Both the position numbers and the translations under genes were made by a program. A stretch of DNA of 64,000 nt from assembly GCF_030056705.1 (NCBI RefSeq), contig NZ_JASHIC010000011.1, forward strand, positions 1 to 64,000, read 5' to 3'. This document shows, in pieces, positions 9,182 to 17,567 of this stretch; position 1 is the first letter of the stretch, and every line of letters starts with the position of its first letter. Source of the DNA: Flectobacillus longus. Lineage in GTDB: Bacteria; Bacteroidota; Bacteroidia; Cytophagales; Spirosomataceae. The notes beneath the pieces were generated by a model that saw only the letters and a program-made list of their open reading frames with translations, had not been told where the DNA came from and searched no databases.

Positions 9182-9736
9182 ATGAAATATAAAAAGTTAA
9201 CGGATGAACAATTAGTTGTCCAAATTATGGAGGATAACAAGTATGCCTTTGAGGAGGTATATCACCGTTATTGGTACAAGCTTTTTGGTGTAGCATATCA
9301 CGAAATTGGCACTCGTGAAGAGGCCGAAGAACTCGTTCACGACTTATTCGAAAGCCTTTGGAATCGTCGGCATCAGCTTAATATCCGCATGTTGAGCGCC
9401 TATCTGGTTGTGTCCATCAAGCACCTGAGTACCAATTATATCAAGTCCCAAATCACTAACCGCAAGTTTCAGGAGTATCTTATTTTCAACGAAATAAGAC
9501 AATCTCATGCAACAGAAGAAGTAGTTCATTTCTCCGAACTATCCGACGCTGTAGAGGAGGCGATGAAAAAGCTTCCAGAAAAAACTTGTGAAGTGTTTAG
9601 AATGAGCCGTTTCGAAAATCAATCTGTGAAAGAGATTGCCGTTCAGTTGAATTTGTCAGAAAAGGCTGTCGAATATCATATTACAAAATCCCTCAAATTG
9701 TTGAGAGAAAACTTAAAAGCATATCAGCAAACATAA
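9182..9736 (+). CDS. ECF RNA polymerase sigma factor, locus 1
   Basis: This 184-residue extracytoplasmic-function sigma factor has region 2 in about residues 10-80 (YHRYWYKLFGVAYHEIGTREEAEELVHDLF, shown in part) and a region 4 helix-turn-helix near residues 125-175 (FENQSVKEIAVQLNLSEKAVEY). It should be held by the FecR-type anti-sigma factor encoded 52 bases downstream and released when SusC of the same locus binds its glycan. Similar to the sigma factor at 44319 but clearly divergent, so the two loci are probably separately addressed. Confidence 0.9.
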   Translation: MKYKKLTDEQLVVQIMEDNKYAFEEVYHRYWYKLFGVAYHEIGTREEAEELVHDLFESLWNRRHQLNIRMLSAYLVVSIKHLSTNYIKSQITNRKFQEYLIFNEIRQSHATEEVVHFSELSDAVEEAMKKLPEKTCEVFRMSRFENQSVKEIAVQLNLSEKAVEYHITKSLKLLRENLKAYQQT

Positions 9737-9788
9737 TCTAAATCTGTTTGGAAAACACCTAGTGTTATTTCATTAGCCATTTACTATC

Positions 9789-10784
9789 ATGAATCAATTT
9801 GAATTTGACCAATTACTCGAAAAATATCTGAACGGGGAATGTACCCCCGAAGAGATTGTTTTTGTAGAGCAATGGTCTGACAATATGCTTTCGATAGCCT
9901 CAGCTCCCTTGAGTGCTAGCGAACAACAAAACTTAGAAAAACAACTTTGGGAGCGTATTCAGCAGTCGATAGGGATTAAACCTTTCAAGTGGAAAATCTG
10001 GACTGCCGCAGCCACCGTTCTGATTTGTGTAGGACTGGCGCTGAAGTGGTACGCTTGGCAAGATAGCCCCGAACAGCTTATTCGCCAATCCATAGCGACT
10101 AGCAACTGGGGAGTAATTGACTTAACAAACCACTCGTCGACCGTACAGAAAGTCACGCTTGAGGATGGTAGTGTGGTACAACTCAATCCTAACAGTACGA
10201 TTTCATATCCAGAACATTTTGGACTAAAAACAAGAACCGTTTATCTAAAAGGAGAAGCTTTTTTCAACATCAAACGCAATCCTGCTAAACCTTTTGTGGT
10301 ACATACAGGCGATTTGGTTACGGAAGTGCTTGGAACAAGTTTTACCATCAAATCTTACGAAAATTCCAAATCTATTGAGGTATTGGTTCGAACAGGAAAA
10401 GTATCGGTTTACGAACGGAAAAACGAAGAAAAACAAAAGCGCAATGGGGTCATTTTGACACCCAATCAAAAAGTAGTTTTTGTCAAAGATTCCCGAAAAA
10501 TCATCCCAAGCTTAGTAGAAGAACCTGTTGTAATTGTTCCACCTGTACAACTGACACAATTTATTTTTGAAGAAACGCCCTTAGCTCAGGTGCTGCAACA
10601 CCTAAAGCAAGCCTACATGATAGATTTTGAGATAGAGAGCGACGCATTTGAGAATTGTGTTTTTACGGGCGACCTCAACGAACTGCCGCTTCATACCCAA
10701 CTCGACCTTGTTTGTAAAGCCGTAAATGCTAATTATGAACAGAGAGGAACTGTCATATTTCTCTATGGTACAGGTTGTAAATAA
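9789..10784 (+). CDS. FecR-type anti-sigma factor, locus 1
   Basis: The 331-residue protein has a cytoplasmic sigma-binding N terminus (FDQLLEKYLNGECTPEE), one transmembrane helix at about residues 75-92, a periplasmic FecR domain (roughly 115-215, with VTLEDGSVVQLNPNSTISYP and the GEAFFNIKRNPAKPFVV motif) and a C-terminal DUF4974-like domain (about 258-328). It passes the signal from the STN domain of SusC across the inner membrane to the sigma factor. It lies between the sigma and susC genes, the usual order. Its C terminus is followed at once by the structured leader at 10791-10868. Confidence 0.9.
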   Translation: MNQFEFDQLLEKYLNGECTPEEIVFVEQWSDNMLSIASAPLSASEQQNLEKQLWERIQQSIGIKPFKWKIWTAAATVLICVGLALKWYAWQDSPEQLIRQSIATSNWGVIDLTNHSSTVQKVTLEDGSVVQLNPNSTISYPEHFGLKTRTVYLKGEAFFNIKRNPAKPFVVHTGDLVTEVLGTSFTIKSYENSKSIEVLVRTGKVSVYERKNEEKQKRNGVILTPNQKVVFVKDSRKIIPSLVEEPVVIVPPVQLTQFIFEETPLAQVLQHLKQAYMIDFEIESDAFENCVFTGDLNELPLHTQLDLVCKAVNANYEQRGTVIFLYGTGCK

Positions 10785-10790
10785 AGAAAA

Positions 10791-10868
10791 ACCGACAGTG
10801 CAATAACACTGTCGGTCGCATACCTTGTTCGAACTGCAATTCGAACCCACTGCAATGGGTACCAAGGT
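10791..10868 (+). promoter_or_regulatory. multi-hairpin structured leader between fecR and susC
   Basis: Hairpin 1 pairs ACCGACAGTG (10791-10800) with CACTGTCGGT (10807-10816). Immediately after, ACCTTG (10822-10827) pairs with CAAGGT (10863-10868) and encloses two further hairpins: TTCGAA/TTCGAA (10828-10833 with 10840-10845) and CCCA/TGGG (10846-10849 with 10856-10859). Both inner loops are the same hexamer, CTGCAA. This makes a stem plus a three-way junction, followed by GTGTTTTTATCC. It may be a terminator/attenuator, an RNA-processing signal or a protein-binding leader. I know of no named RNA family that it matches. Confidence 0.5.
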
Positions 10869-10906
10869 GTGTTTTTATCCAGTCACAGTTAAAAACAATT
10901 AAAATT

Positions 10907-13900
10907 ATGAAAAAAAACGTACTATTTAAAAAGATTCTCTCCGAAGCAATGCGAATCACCTTGACCCAGCTATTGCTGTCGTTTGTTTTTTGTGGGATAA
11001 CCCTCGCAAACGATGCTTTTTCTCAAGAAGTACTCAATAAGAGTATTTCGTTAAGACCCGAAACAATCTCTGTTAAAAAAGCTTTATCTCAAATCGAGCG
11101 TCTTGCTGATGTTCGTTTTGTGTACAGTCCCAATCTTATACAATCAGAAAGAAAAGTAAGTCTTTCTTTCGAAAATAACCGTCTTTCGACTGTTCTCAAT
11201 GAGTTTTTGACACCATTGCATATTTCTTATGAAGTGGTGGGTAATCGTATTGTTTTAAGTAAAAAAGAAGCAGAAATTACTCTACCAACCAATGTTACCA
11301 AAGAACTCCCAAACGTAGTAAACGCCGATATAAACGTAACAGGACAAGTAACTGACGAAAAAGGTCAGCCTTTGACTGGTGTATCGGTGTTGGTAAAAGG
11401 TAGTACACGTGGTACAACATCGGATGCCAATGGTAATTTTAGAATTGCAGTGCCAGACAACGATGCCGTGTTGATTTTCTCATTTGTGGGATATAAAAAA
11501 CAAGAAGTAAGTGTAGCTGGAAGAAGCAAAATTATGCTTTCATTACTGCCAGAAAATCAAAACTTGGAGGAGGTTGTAGTAGTAGGTTATGGTACACAAT
11601 CTCGTAAAAACTTGGTTTCTGCGGTAACAACGATTAAGCCAGAAGAATTAAATAAAGGAGCTATTTCGGATGTAGGTCAATTATTACAAGGTAAAGTACC
11701 AGGCTTGAATATCACTCGTAGCGGTGACCCAAACCGTTCGGCAGCAATTATTTTGCGTGGTGCCTCTACACTTCGCGATGGTGCTCAATCGCCTCTATTT
11801 GTGGTTGATGGTGTACCAGGCGCAGATATTTCTTTGATTGCCCCTGACGATATCGCTTCTATGGATGTGTTGAAAGATGCCGCTGCTACCGCTATTTATG
11901 GTAACCGTGCTTCAAACGGGGTAATTATGGTAACTACCAAGCGTGCAAGTAAAGGGCAAATGCAGGTTTCGTATGGCGCTTACATGGCGGTAGATAAAGT
12001 TTCGAATAAATACGAAATGATGGATGCCAACCAATTAAAAAACTTCTTGACAGCCAACGGACAGGCTTTGACTCCTGAGGATGCTCAAGGTGCAAATACC
12101 AATTGGCAAGATGCAGTACAACGCAAAGAGGCTTTTTCTCAAAACCATAATTTATCTTTTGGTGGTGGAACCGAAAATACGGTTTATAATGCAAGTATCA
12201 ACTATTTCAATCAACAAGGTATTATTAAATCTTCTGGATTAAGTCGTGTGGTAGCTCGTTTGTCGATTGAACAAAAAGCCATGAATGACAAATTGAAGTT
12301 TGGTTTATCGGTTACAAACTCAATGAGTGATGCAGATTGGGTTCCTTACAGAAATACGGTTCTTGCACAAATGTTGACATATTTACCAACTGTACCTATC
12401 AAAAACGCAAATGGTACTTGGTATGATAATTTTACTAAAAGTAACTACTACAACCCTGTTTCATTAATCGAAAATGGAACGGAAAAATTGAAGTATAAAA
12501 GCTTAGTTGGAACCTTCTTTACACAGGTGAAGTTACCGCTTGGTTTGACGTATGATTTGAAATTATCATACCAAAACTTCCAAACAAATTACGGTGCGTA
12601 TTACAATAGTTACTATACGCAATACTATAATAATATCCGTAGTACTCCAGAACCTCCTGGCAACCCGTCTTTTATTAACTTGGTTGGTACAAATGGTTTT
12701 GCTACTCGTAACGCTTATGAAAACCGTCAGAGTTTGTTAGAAACCTATTTGACTTGGGATAAACAATTTGGTGATCACTCAATCAACGCAGTTGTTGGGT
12801 ATTCTTGGCAAGAAAGTATCAATGGCGATGGTTTTCAGTCGACAAGTACCAACTTCCCAGTTGATGCCGTAAGTTACAACAATTTAGGAATGGGTAACCC
12901 GTATGCAGTGCCTTCATTTAGAGTGAATTATGGAGGAGATAACTATCAGCAAATCCGTTTGATTTCTGATTTTGGTCGTTTGAATTATAACTACAAAAAC
13001 AAATACTTAGTCCAAGCATCTGTTCGTCGCGATGGTTCTTCGGTATTTGGAGCAAACAAACGTTGGGGGTATTTCCCATCAGTAGGTTTGGCTTGGAGAG
13101 TTGATAATGAGCCATTCATGGAAAATCAAAAGATTTTTGATGAACTAAAACTTCGTGTAAGTTATGGTGTAACAGGTAACTCGTTGGGCTTTAGTCCATA
13201 TACCACCAAATTAATTTATGGTAATGTTGGTACGTTCTATTACAACGGAAGCCAACAGTCTGCTATTGGGGCATTGCAAAACGAAAACCCAGATTTAGGT
13301 TGGGAAAAAACCGCTACTTCAAATATTGGTGTTGACTTTGCCGTGGCAAAAGGTCGTTTAAGTGGTACATTGGAAGTATATGACAAAACTACCTCAGACT
13401 TGATTTGGACGTATCCCGTAAGTACTGTACTTTATCCAAATGGCTCTTTGACAGCAAACGTAGGTAAAATGAGCAACAAAGGTGCTGAATTGACCTTGAA
13501 TTTTAGTGCGATAAAAACTAAAAACTTCTCTTGGAATACAACCTTGAACTTGGCTCATAACCGTAACAAAATCGAAAGCCTTTCTAACTCAACTTTGAAA
13601 ACTGACTCAGTGAAAATTGTTCAACCTGATGGTGGTGGTCAAACAGGTGAAACAGTTCAGGCAATCGTTGCAGGTATGCCAATCGGACAATTCTATACTT
13701 ATGAATATGCAGGAAAAGACGCCAACGGTGTTTCTCAATATTACAAAGCGAATGGAGAGTTGACTACTCGTCCTGAGATTGGTAAAGACTATCGTATGTT
13801 GGGTAATGCGCAGCCAAAATTGTTGTTAGGTTGGACTAACTCATTTACCTACAAAAACTTCGACTTGAATGTATTCTTCCGCTCGGTGCTTGGAAACAAA

Positions 13901-14263
13901 ATCATGAATGTAACCCGCGCAGATTTGTATAGACCAAGTACTGCTCGATTTACAAACATTCCTGTAGAAGTGGCAAGTGAATCTGCGGCAGATTATAACT
14001 CATACCGTTACTCATCAAGATTCATTGAAGATGGTTCATATCTACGTTTAGATAACGCAACGTTGGCTTACACTTTCAAAAATTTAGGTAAAAATTTCAA
14101 AAGAGTACGTGTTTATACCTCTGTAAACAACCTTTTTGTAATTACCAGTTACAAAGGTATCGACCCAGAAATCAACCAAGGTGGCCTTGCACCAGGGGTA
14201 GACGCCAACAACTTCTATCCAAAAACTAGAACCTTTTTGTTTGGGGTAAATGCGTCTTTTTAA
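10907..14263 (+). CDS. SusC/RagA-type TonB-dependent outer-membrane glycan transporter with STN domain, locus 1
   Basis: This 1118-residue outer-membrane protein has a signal peptide (cut near NDAFSQ), an STN signalling domain (about residues 45-120), a carboxypeptidase-regulatory-like domain (about 143-223, VTGQVTDEKGQPLTGVSVLVKG), a TonB-dependent plug (from about VVVGYGTQSRKNL, 225-345) and a C-terminal barrel ending FLFGVNASF. It imports oligosaccharides with its SusD partner using TonB energy. The STN domain, absent from many SusC proteins, fits control by the adjacent FecR/ECF pair. It is a clear paralogue of the protein at 46885, sharing long near-identical plug stretches such as DVGQLLQGKVPGLNIT. 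Confidence 0.93.
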   Translation: MKKNVLFKKILSEAMRITLTQLLLSFVFCGITLANDAFSQEVLNKSISLRPETISVKKALSQIERLADVRFVYSPNLIQSERKVSLSFENNRLSTVLNEFLTPLHISYEVVGNRIVLSKKEAEITLPTNVTKELPNVVNADINVTGQVTDEKGQPLTGVSVLVKGSTRGTTSDANGNFRIAVPDNDAVLIFSFVGYKKQEVSVAGRSKIMLSLLPENQNLEEVVVVGYGTQSRKNLVSAVTTIKPEELNKGAISDVGQLLQGKVPGLNITRSGDPNRSAAIILRGASTLRDGAQSPLFVVDGVPGADISLIAPDDIASMDVLKDAAATAIYGNRASNGVIMVTTKRASKGQMQVSYGAYMAVDKVSNKYEMMDANQLKNFLTANGQALTPEDAQGANTNWQDAVQRKEAFSQNHNLSFGGGTENTVYNASINYFNQQGIIKSSGLSRVVARLSIEQKAMNDKLKFGLSVTNSMSDADWVPYRNTVLAQMLTYLPTVPIKNANGTWYDNFTKSNYYNPVSLIENGTEKLKYKSLVGTFFTQVKLPLGLTYDLKLSYQNFQTNYGAYYNSYYTQYYNNIRSTPEPPGNPSFINLVGTNGFATRNAYENRQSLLETYLTWDKQFGDHSINAVVGYSWQESINGDGFQSTSTNFPVDAVSYNNLGMGNPYAVPSFRVNYGGDNYQQIRLISDFGRLNYNYKNKYLVQASVRRDGSSVFGANKRWGYFPSVGLAWRVDNEPFMENQKIFDELKLRVSYGVTGNSLGFSPYTTKLIYGNVGTFYYNGSQQSAIGALQNENPDLGWEKTATSNIGVDFAVAKGRLSGTLEVYDKTTSDLIWTYPVSTVLYPNGSLTANVGKMSNKGAELTLNFSAIKTKNFSWNTTLNLAHNRNKIESLSNSTLKTDSVKIVQPDGGGQTGETVQAIVAGMPIGQFYTYEYAGKDANGVSQYYKANGELTTRPEIGKDYRMLGNAQPKLLLGWTNSFTYKNFDLNVFFRSVLGNKIMNVTRADLYRPSTARFTNIPVEVASESAADYNSYRYSSRFIEDGSYLRLDNATLAYTFKNLGKNFKRVRVYTSVNNLFVITSYKGIDPEINQGGLAPGVDANNFYPKTRTFLFGVNASF

Positions 14264-14334
14264 TTTACCTCTTAAAGATTTCTTGAAAAATGGTCATACA
14301 TAGAGTTTTAGACTCAATTCAAATATTGAAAACA

Positions 14335-15918
14335 ATGAAAAGATATTTTAATATATTCCTACTATTTTTTGGTGCTATCGGGCTGTATTCCTGCCATGAT
14401 TTGGACGTGCCAGTAACAACACAACTTACTCCCGACGTATTTCCTCAAACTCCAGCACAATTTGTTCAAGCTGCAGGTCCGACTTATAATAGTTTTCGTC
14501 AAAGTTTTGCTGTTGAATATTGGTTTCTTCAGTCATTGAGTACCGATGAGGCTATTTTACCTGCCCGTGGAGGTAACTGGTACGACGGAGGTCGTTATGA
14601 ACAACACCATAAACACACATGGAATCGTGATAACGCCCATGTTCAAGGTACTTGGAACTGGCTGACGTCTACAATCTCAATTAGTAATCAAAACATTTAT
14701 TTGATTTCTAAAGCACCAGAATCAGATGCGAAAAAAACGTCTATTGCTGAACTACGCTCTATGCGTGCATTATGCTATTTTATGATGATGGATTTATGGG
14801 GTAATGTGCCAGTAACTACCCAATTTGGAGATACTACCACGGCTCGTACCACAGCTCGTGCTGACGTTTTTAAGTTTATTGAGAAAGAGCTGAACGAAAG
14901 TATCCCAAATCTAAGCGAAGTAGTTGGACAAGAAACTTATGGTCGTCCTACGAAATTTACTGCTTATGCCATTTTAGCAAAAATGTATCTGAATGCTGAA
15001 GTTTACACTGGTACTGCTCGTTGGAATGATGCTATCGCAGCATGTGATAAAATTATCAGTTCAGGTAAGTTTGCTTTAGAATCCGACTACAGAAAGATGT
15101 TCTTTATCAACAACGGACCACAAATCAAGGAGTTTATTTATGCGATACCTTATGACGCATCTGCGCCAAATGGTTATATGTTTTATGCTCGCTATGCTCT
15201 CCCAAGATCTTTGCGTGCCAAATATACTTTGCCATTTACGCCTAGTTCGGCTTGCAGTACTTTGCCTGAGTTTTATGCTTATTTCAATGATTCAAAAGAC
15301 CTAAGAAATCAACAGTGGATTACGGGTAAACAGTTTGACTATAAAGGTAATCCTGTAATGGTGAGTACAACTAAGCAAGGTTATGATGAGGATTATAAAG
15401 GTGCAGACGCCTCGGTAGCGCTAACGTATCAGGTAGATATTACGCCAAATGTTGTGATTAAAAATGCAGCTAGTTTTGATTTAGGGAATGACGAAAAAGC
15501 TTGGAATATGGGCTATCGTAACAACAAATTCTATTGCGATTCTACTTCAGCAACCCGTAACCAAAATAATGACGTACCTATTTTCCGTTATGCCGACGTA
15601 TTGTTGATGAAAGCTGAAGCTATCTTAAGAGGTGGAACTGCTACAAACGGGCAAACTGCCTTGGGTCTAGTAAATGAATTGCGTTCAAAACGTACTACTT
15701 CGCCTGCGTGGACTTCGGTAACATTACAAGCCGTGTACGAAGAGCGTTCTCGTGAGTTTACATGGGAAACTTGGCATAGAAATGATATGATTCGTTACGG
15801 GAAATATGAAGATAAATGGGGCGTAAAAACCGATAACGATGTACGAAAAAGATTATTCCCTATACCAACAAATGCGTTGCAGGTTAACAGACTATTAACG
15901 CAAAACCCTGGATATTAG
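14335..15918 (+). CDS. SusD/RagB-family glycan-binding lipoprotein, locus 1
   Basis: The start at 14335 (527 residues) is chosen because it gives a lipoprotein signal ending GLYSC (lipobox Cys at about residue 20). The upstream in-frame ATG at 14290 would add a non-signal extension. The protein is the surface lid that binds glycans and closes SusC; the SusD family shape is seen in the helical repeat region (MRALCYFMMMDLWGNVP) and the C-terminal RYADVLLMKAEAILRGG and WETWHRNDMIRYGK segments. It lies 71 bases after susC. Close paralogue at 50261. Confidence 0.92.
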   Translation: MKRYFNIFLLFFGAIGLYSCHDLDVPVTTQLTPDVFPQTPAQFVQAAGPTYNSFRQSFAVEYWFLQSLSTDEAILPARGGNWYDGGRYEQHHKHTWNRDNAHVQGTWNWLTSTISISNQNIYLISKAPESDAKKTSIAELRSMRALCYFMMMDLWGNVPVTTQFGDTTTARTTARADVFKFIEKELNESIPNLSEVVGQETYGRPTKFTAYAILAKMYLNAEVYTGTARWNDAIAACDKIISSGKFALESDYRKMFFINNGPQIKEFIYAIPYDASAPNGYMFYARYALPRSLRAKYTLPFTPSSACSTLPEFYAYFNDSKDLRNQQWITGKQFDYKGNPVMVSTTKQGYDEDYKGADASVALTYQVDITPNVVIKNAASFDLGNDEKAWNMGYRNNKFYCDSTSATRNQNNDVPIFRYADVLLMKAEAILRGGTATNGQTALGLVNELRSKRTTSPAWTSVTLQAVYEERSREFTWETWHRNDMIRYGKYEDKWGVKTDNDVRKRLFPIPTNALQVNRLLTQNPGY

Positions 15919-16086
15919 GTATTCATGTAAAATTGTGAGTCATTACTGGAATTGTAATATCGGATTTAGGATTTCTGATTTCGGAACTATTGAATTAATA
16001 GGATTAACTAAGTCAGGTGATATATCCGACATCCACAGTCACAAACGGTTAACTCTCAATTCTACAATAAAACTTTACAAAATTTT

Positions 16087-16119
16087 CACATTGCCAAAGC
16101 CAAAAACTTTGGCAATGTG
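16087..16119 (+). terminator. strong hairpin between susD and the enzyme genes, locus 1
   Basis: Arms CACATTGCCAAAG (16087-16099) and CTTTGGCAATGTG (16107-16119) make a perfect 13-bp stem with a 7-base loop and no long T-run. It separates susCD from the downstream enzyme genes. The same position in locus 2 is held by another perfect hairpin (52026-52062). It may limit read-through or protect the susCD mRNA 3' end. Confidence 0.55.
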
Positions 16120-16210
16120 TGTAAATAGGGGTTGCAATGTTTGATTGAGTAGATTTTAAAGAAAACTGTTTTTAACAGTATGGAATAATACTTTGATAAA
16201 TCCCTTCTTT

Positions 16211-17335
16211 ATGCAAAAAAAACGACTTGATTCATTAGATGCTTTGCGTGGGTTTGATATGTTCTTTATTATTGGTGGTGAAGCATTTATCCACACATGG
16301 GCAACATATTCTAATTGGCGACCTATCGTTTGGATGTCTTCTCAACTACATCACAGTGATTGGAATGGACTCACTTTTTATGATTGTATATTCCCTCTAT
16401 TTATCTTCATTGCTGGGTTTTCGATGCCATTAAGTTTTGAAAGTCAAATTCAAAAACTGACGCAACTTTCACATCCTAATCCCCAATCAAAAATCTTATT
16501 TCATCTGCTGAAAAGAACGCTAATTCTTATTTTATTGGGTGTTGTGGTAAATGGCTTTTTTAAGTTTCAAGGATATGAAAATACACGTATTGCCAGCGTA
16601 CTAGGGCGTATTGCATTGGCGTGTTTAGGAGCAGGAGTTTTGGTGCTTTACACTTCAGTTCGAACACAGATCATTGCTTTTGTCTCGATATTAGTGGGCT
16701 ATTTTTTACTGGTAAGATTTTACCCTGTTCCAGATTTTGGCGTATTTGATTTTACCAAAGAAGGAAATGTGACAGCGTATTTTGACCGACTTTTTTTACC
16801 AGGAAAATTACATCGTAAAGTGTATGATCCAGAAGGAATTCTTTCCACGATTCCTGCAATTTGCAATGCGTTGATGGGTGCATTTACAGCTCGTTTTTTA
16901 TTGAAAAATCCTTTAAAATTAGATTCTAACCGACTTTTGGGAGCAATGTTTTTTATTGGAGGAGGATTAATTGTAGCGGCTGAATTATGGGCATTGATAT
17001 TCCCAATCAATAAAATAGTTTGGACATCCTCTTTCGTTTTGATAACAGGAGGTATCAGTATATGGTTTTTGACATTCTTCTATTGGTTTGTCGATGTAAT
17101 GGGTTTCAAAAAGGTCGTTCAACCCTTTATTTGGATTGGTACTAACTCCATTACGATATATTTGGCTGTGCATAATATCATCAATTTTGAGTCTACGGCG
17201 CATTATTTTTTAGATGGAATGCTACAAAATTCTACGATTGATGCACAAAACTTCGGAATTGCTTCAGGCGTATTATGTTTGCAAGTAGCGGGTTTATATT
17301 TTTTATATAGAAATAAATTATTCTTAAAAATATAG
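16211..17335 (+). CDS. HGSNAT-like membrane acyltransferase (DUF5009 family), locus 1
   Basis: The 374-residue protein has about ten membrane helices and resembles the heparan-alpha-glucosaminide N-acetyltransferase family, which moves an acetyl group across a membrane onto terminal glucosamine. The N-terminal signature is LDSLDALRGFDMFFI. The conserved histidine lies in LHHSDWNGLTFYD (His48), aligned with the active-site histidine that precedes WNG in the human enzyme. I start at the ATG at 16211, since the in-frame TTG at 16193 adds nothing. It lies beside a GH89 gene, as in locus 2, which suggests it prepares glucosamine termini for that enzyme. The acyl donor and substrate are inferred. 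Confidence 0.8.
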   Translation: MQKKRLDSLDALRGFDMFFIIGGEAFIHTWATYSNWRPIVWMSSQLHHSDWNGLTFYDCIFPLFIFIAGFSMPLSFESQIQKLTQLSHPNPQSKILFHLLKRTLILILLGVVVNGFFKFQGYENTRIASVLGRIALACLGAGVLVLYTSVRTQIIAFVSILVGYFLLVRFYPVPDFGVFDFTKEGNVTAYFDRLFLPGKLHRKVYDPEGILSTIPAICNALMGAFTARFLLKNPLKLDSNRLLGAMFFIGGGLIVAAELWALIFPINKIVWTSSFVLITGGISIWFLTFFYWFVDVMGFKKVVQPFIWIGTNSITIYLAVHNIINFESTAHYFLDGMLQNSTIDAQNFGIASGVLCLQVAGLYFLYRNKLFLKI

Positions 17336-17336
17336 G

Positions 17337-17425
17337 TTATAAGTATTAATGCTGAATTTTGAGTGGAGAATTGTGAATGTAAAATTCAAATTATTGAAGC
17401 TGTTTAAACTTTTCAGAAAACAGAT
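17337..17425. repeat. interspersed sequence shared with locus 2
   Basis: The segment reads TATAAGTATTAATGCTGAA, then GAATTGTGAATGTAAAATTC, then TGAAGCTGTTTAAACTTTTC and AGAAAACAG. The first part recurs in reverse orientation at about 46686-46735, and the last part recurs at the left end of the MITE-like element at 46333. It looks like a fragment of the same repeat family left in both glycan loci. The remainder of 17426-17567 shows nothing I can name. Confidence 0.55.
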
Positions 17426-17567
17426 TTTATGGAGTAGTAAAGATTAGATAAATAGTATATCGGAGGTGAAATTTTGCTATAAATTTTTAATTATGAGCAC
17501 CTTCAAATAACGAATGTACTATTAACTAATAACGTCTTCTTAATTACCCAATTTTAATTAACATAAC

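Noticed and set aside
10821-10868. tRNA-like sequence (contains TTCGAA and ACCA-like text)
   Set aside because: No acceptor or anticodon stem of tRNA geometry; the pairing is a three-way junction with different stems.
15935-16144. 69-residue open frame between susD and the acyltransferase
   Set aside because: It spans the susD-distal hairpin and has low-complexity composition; no start signal.
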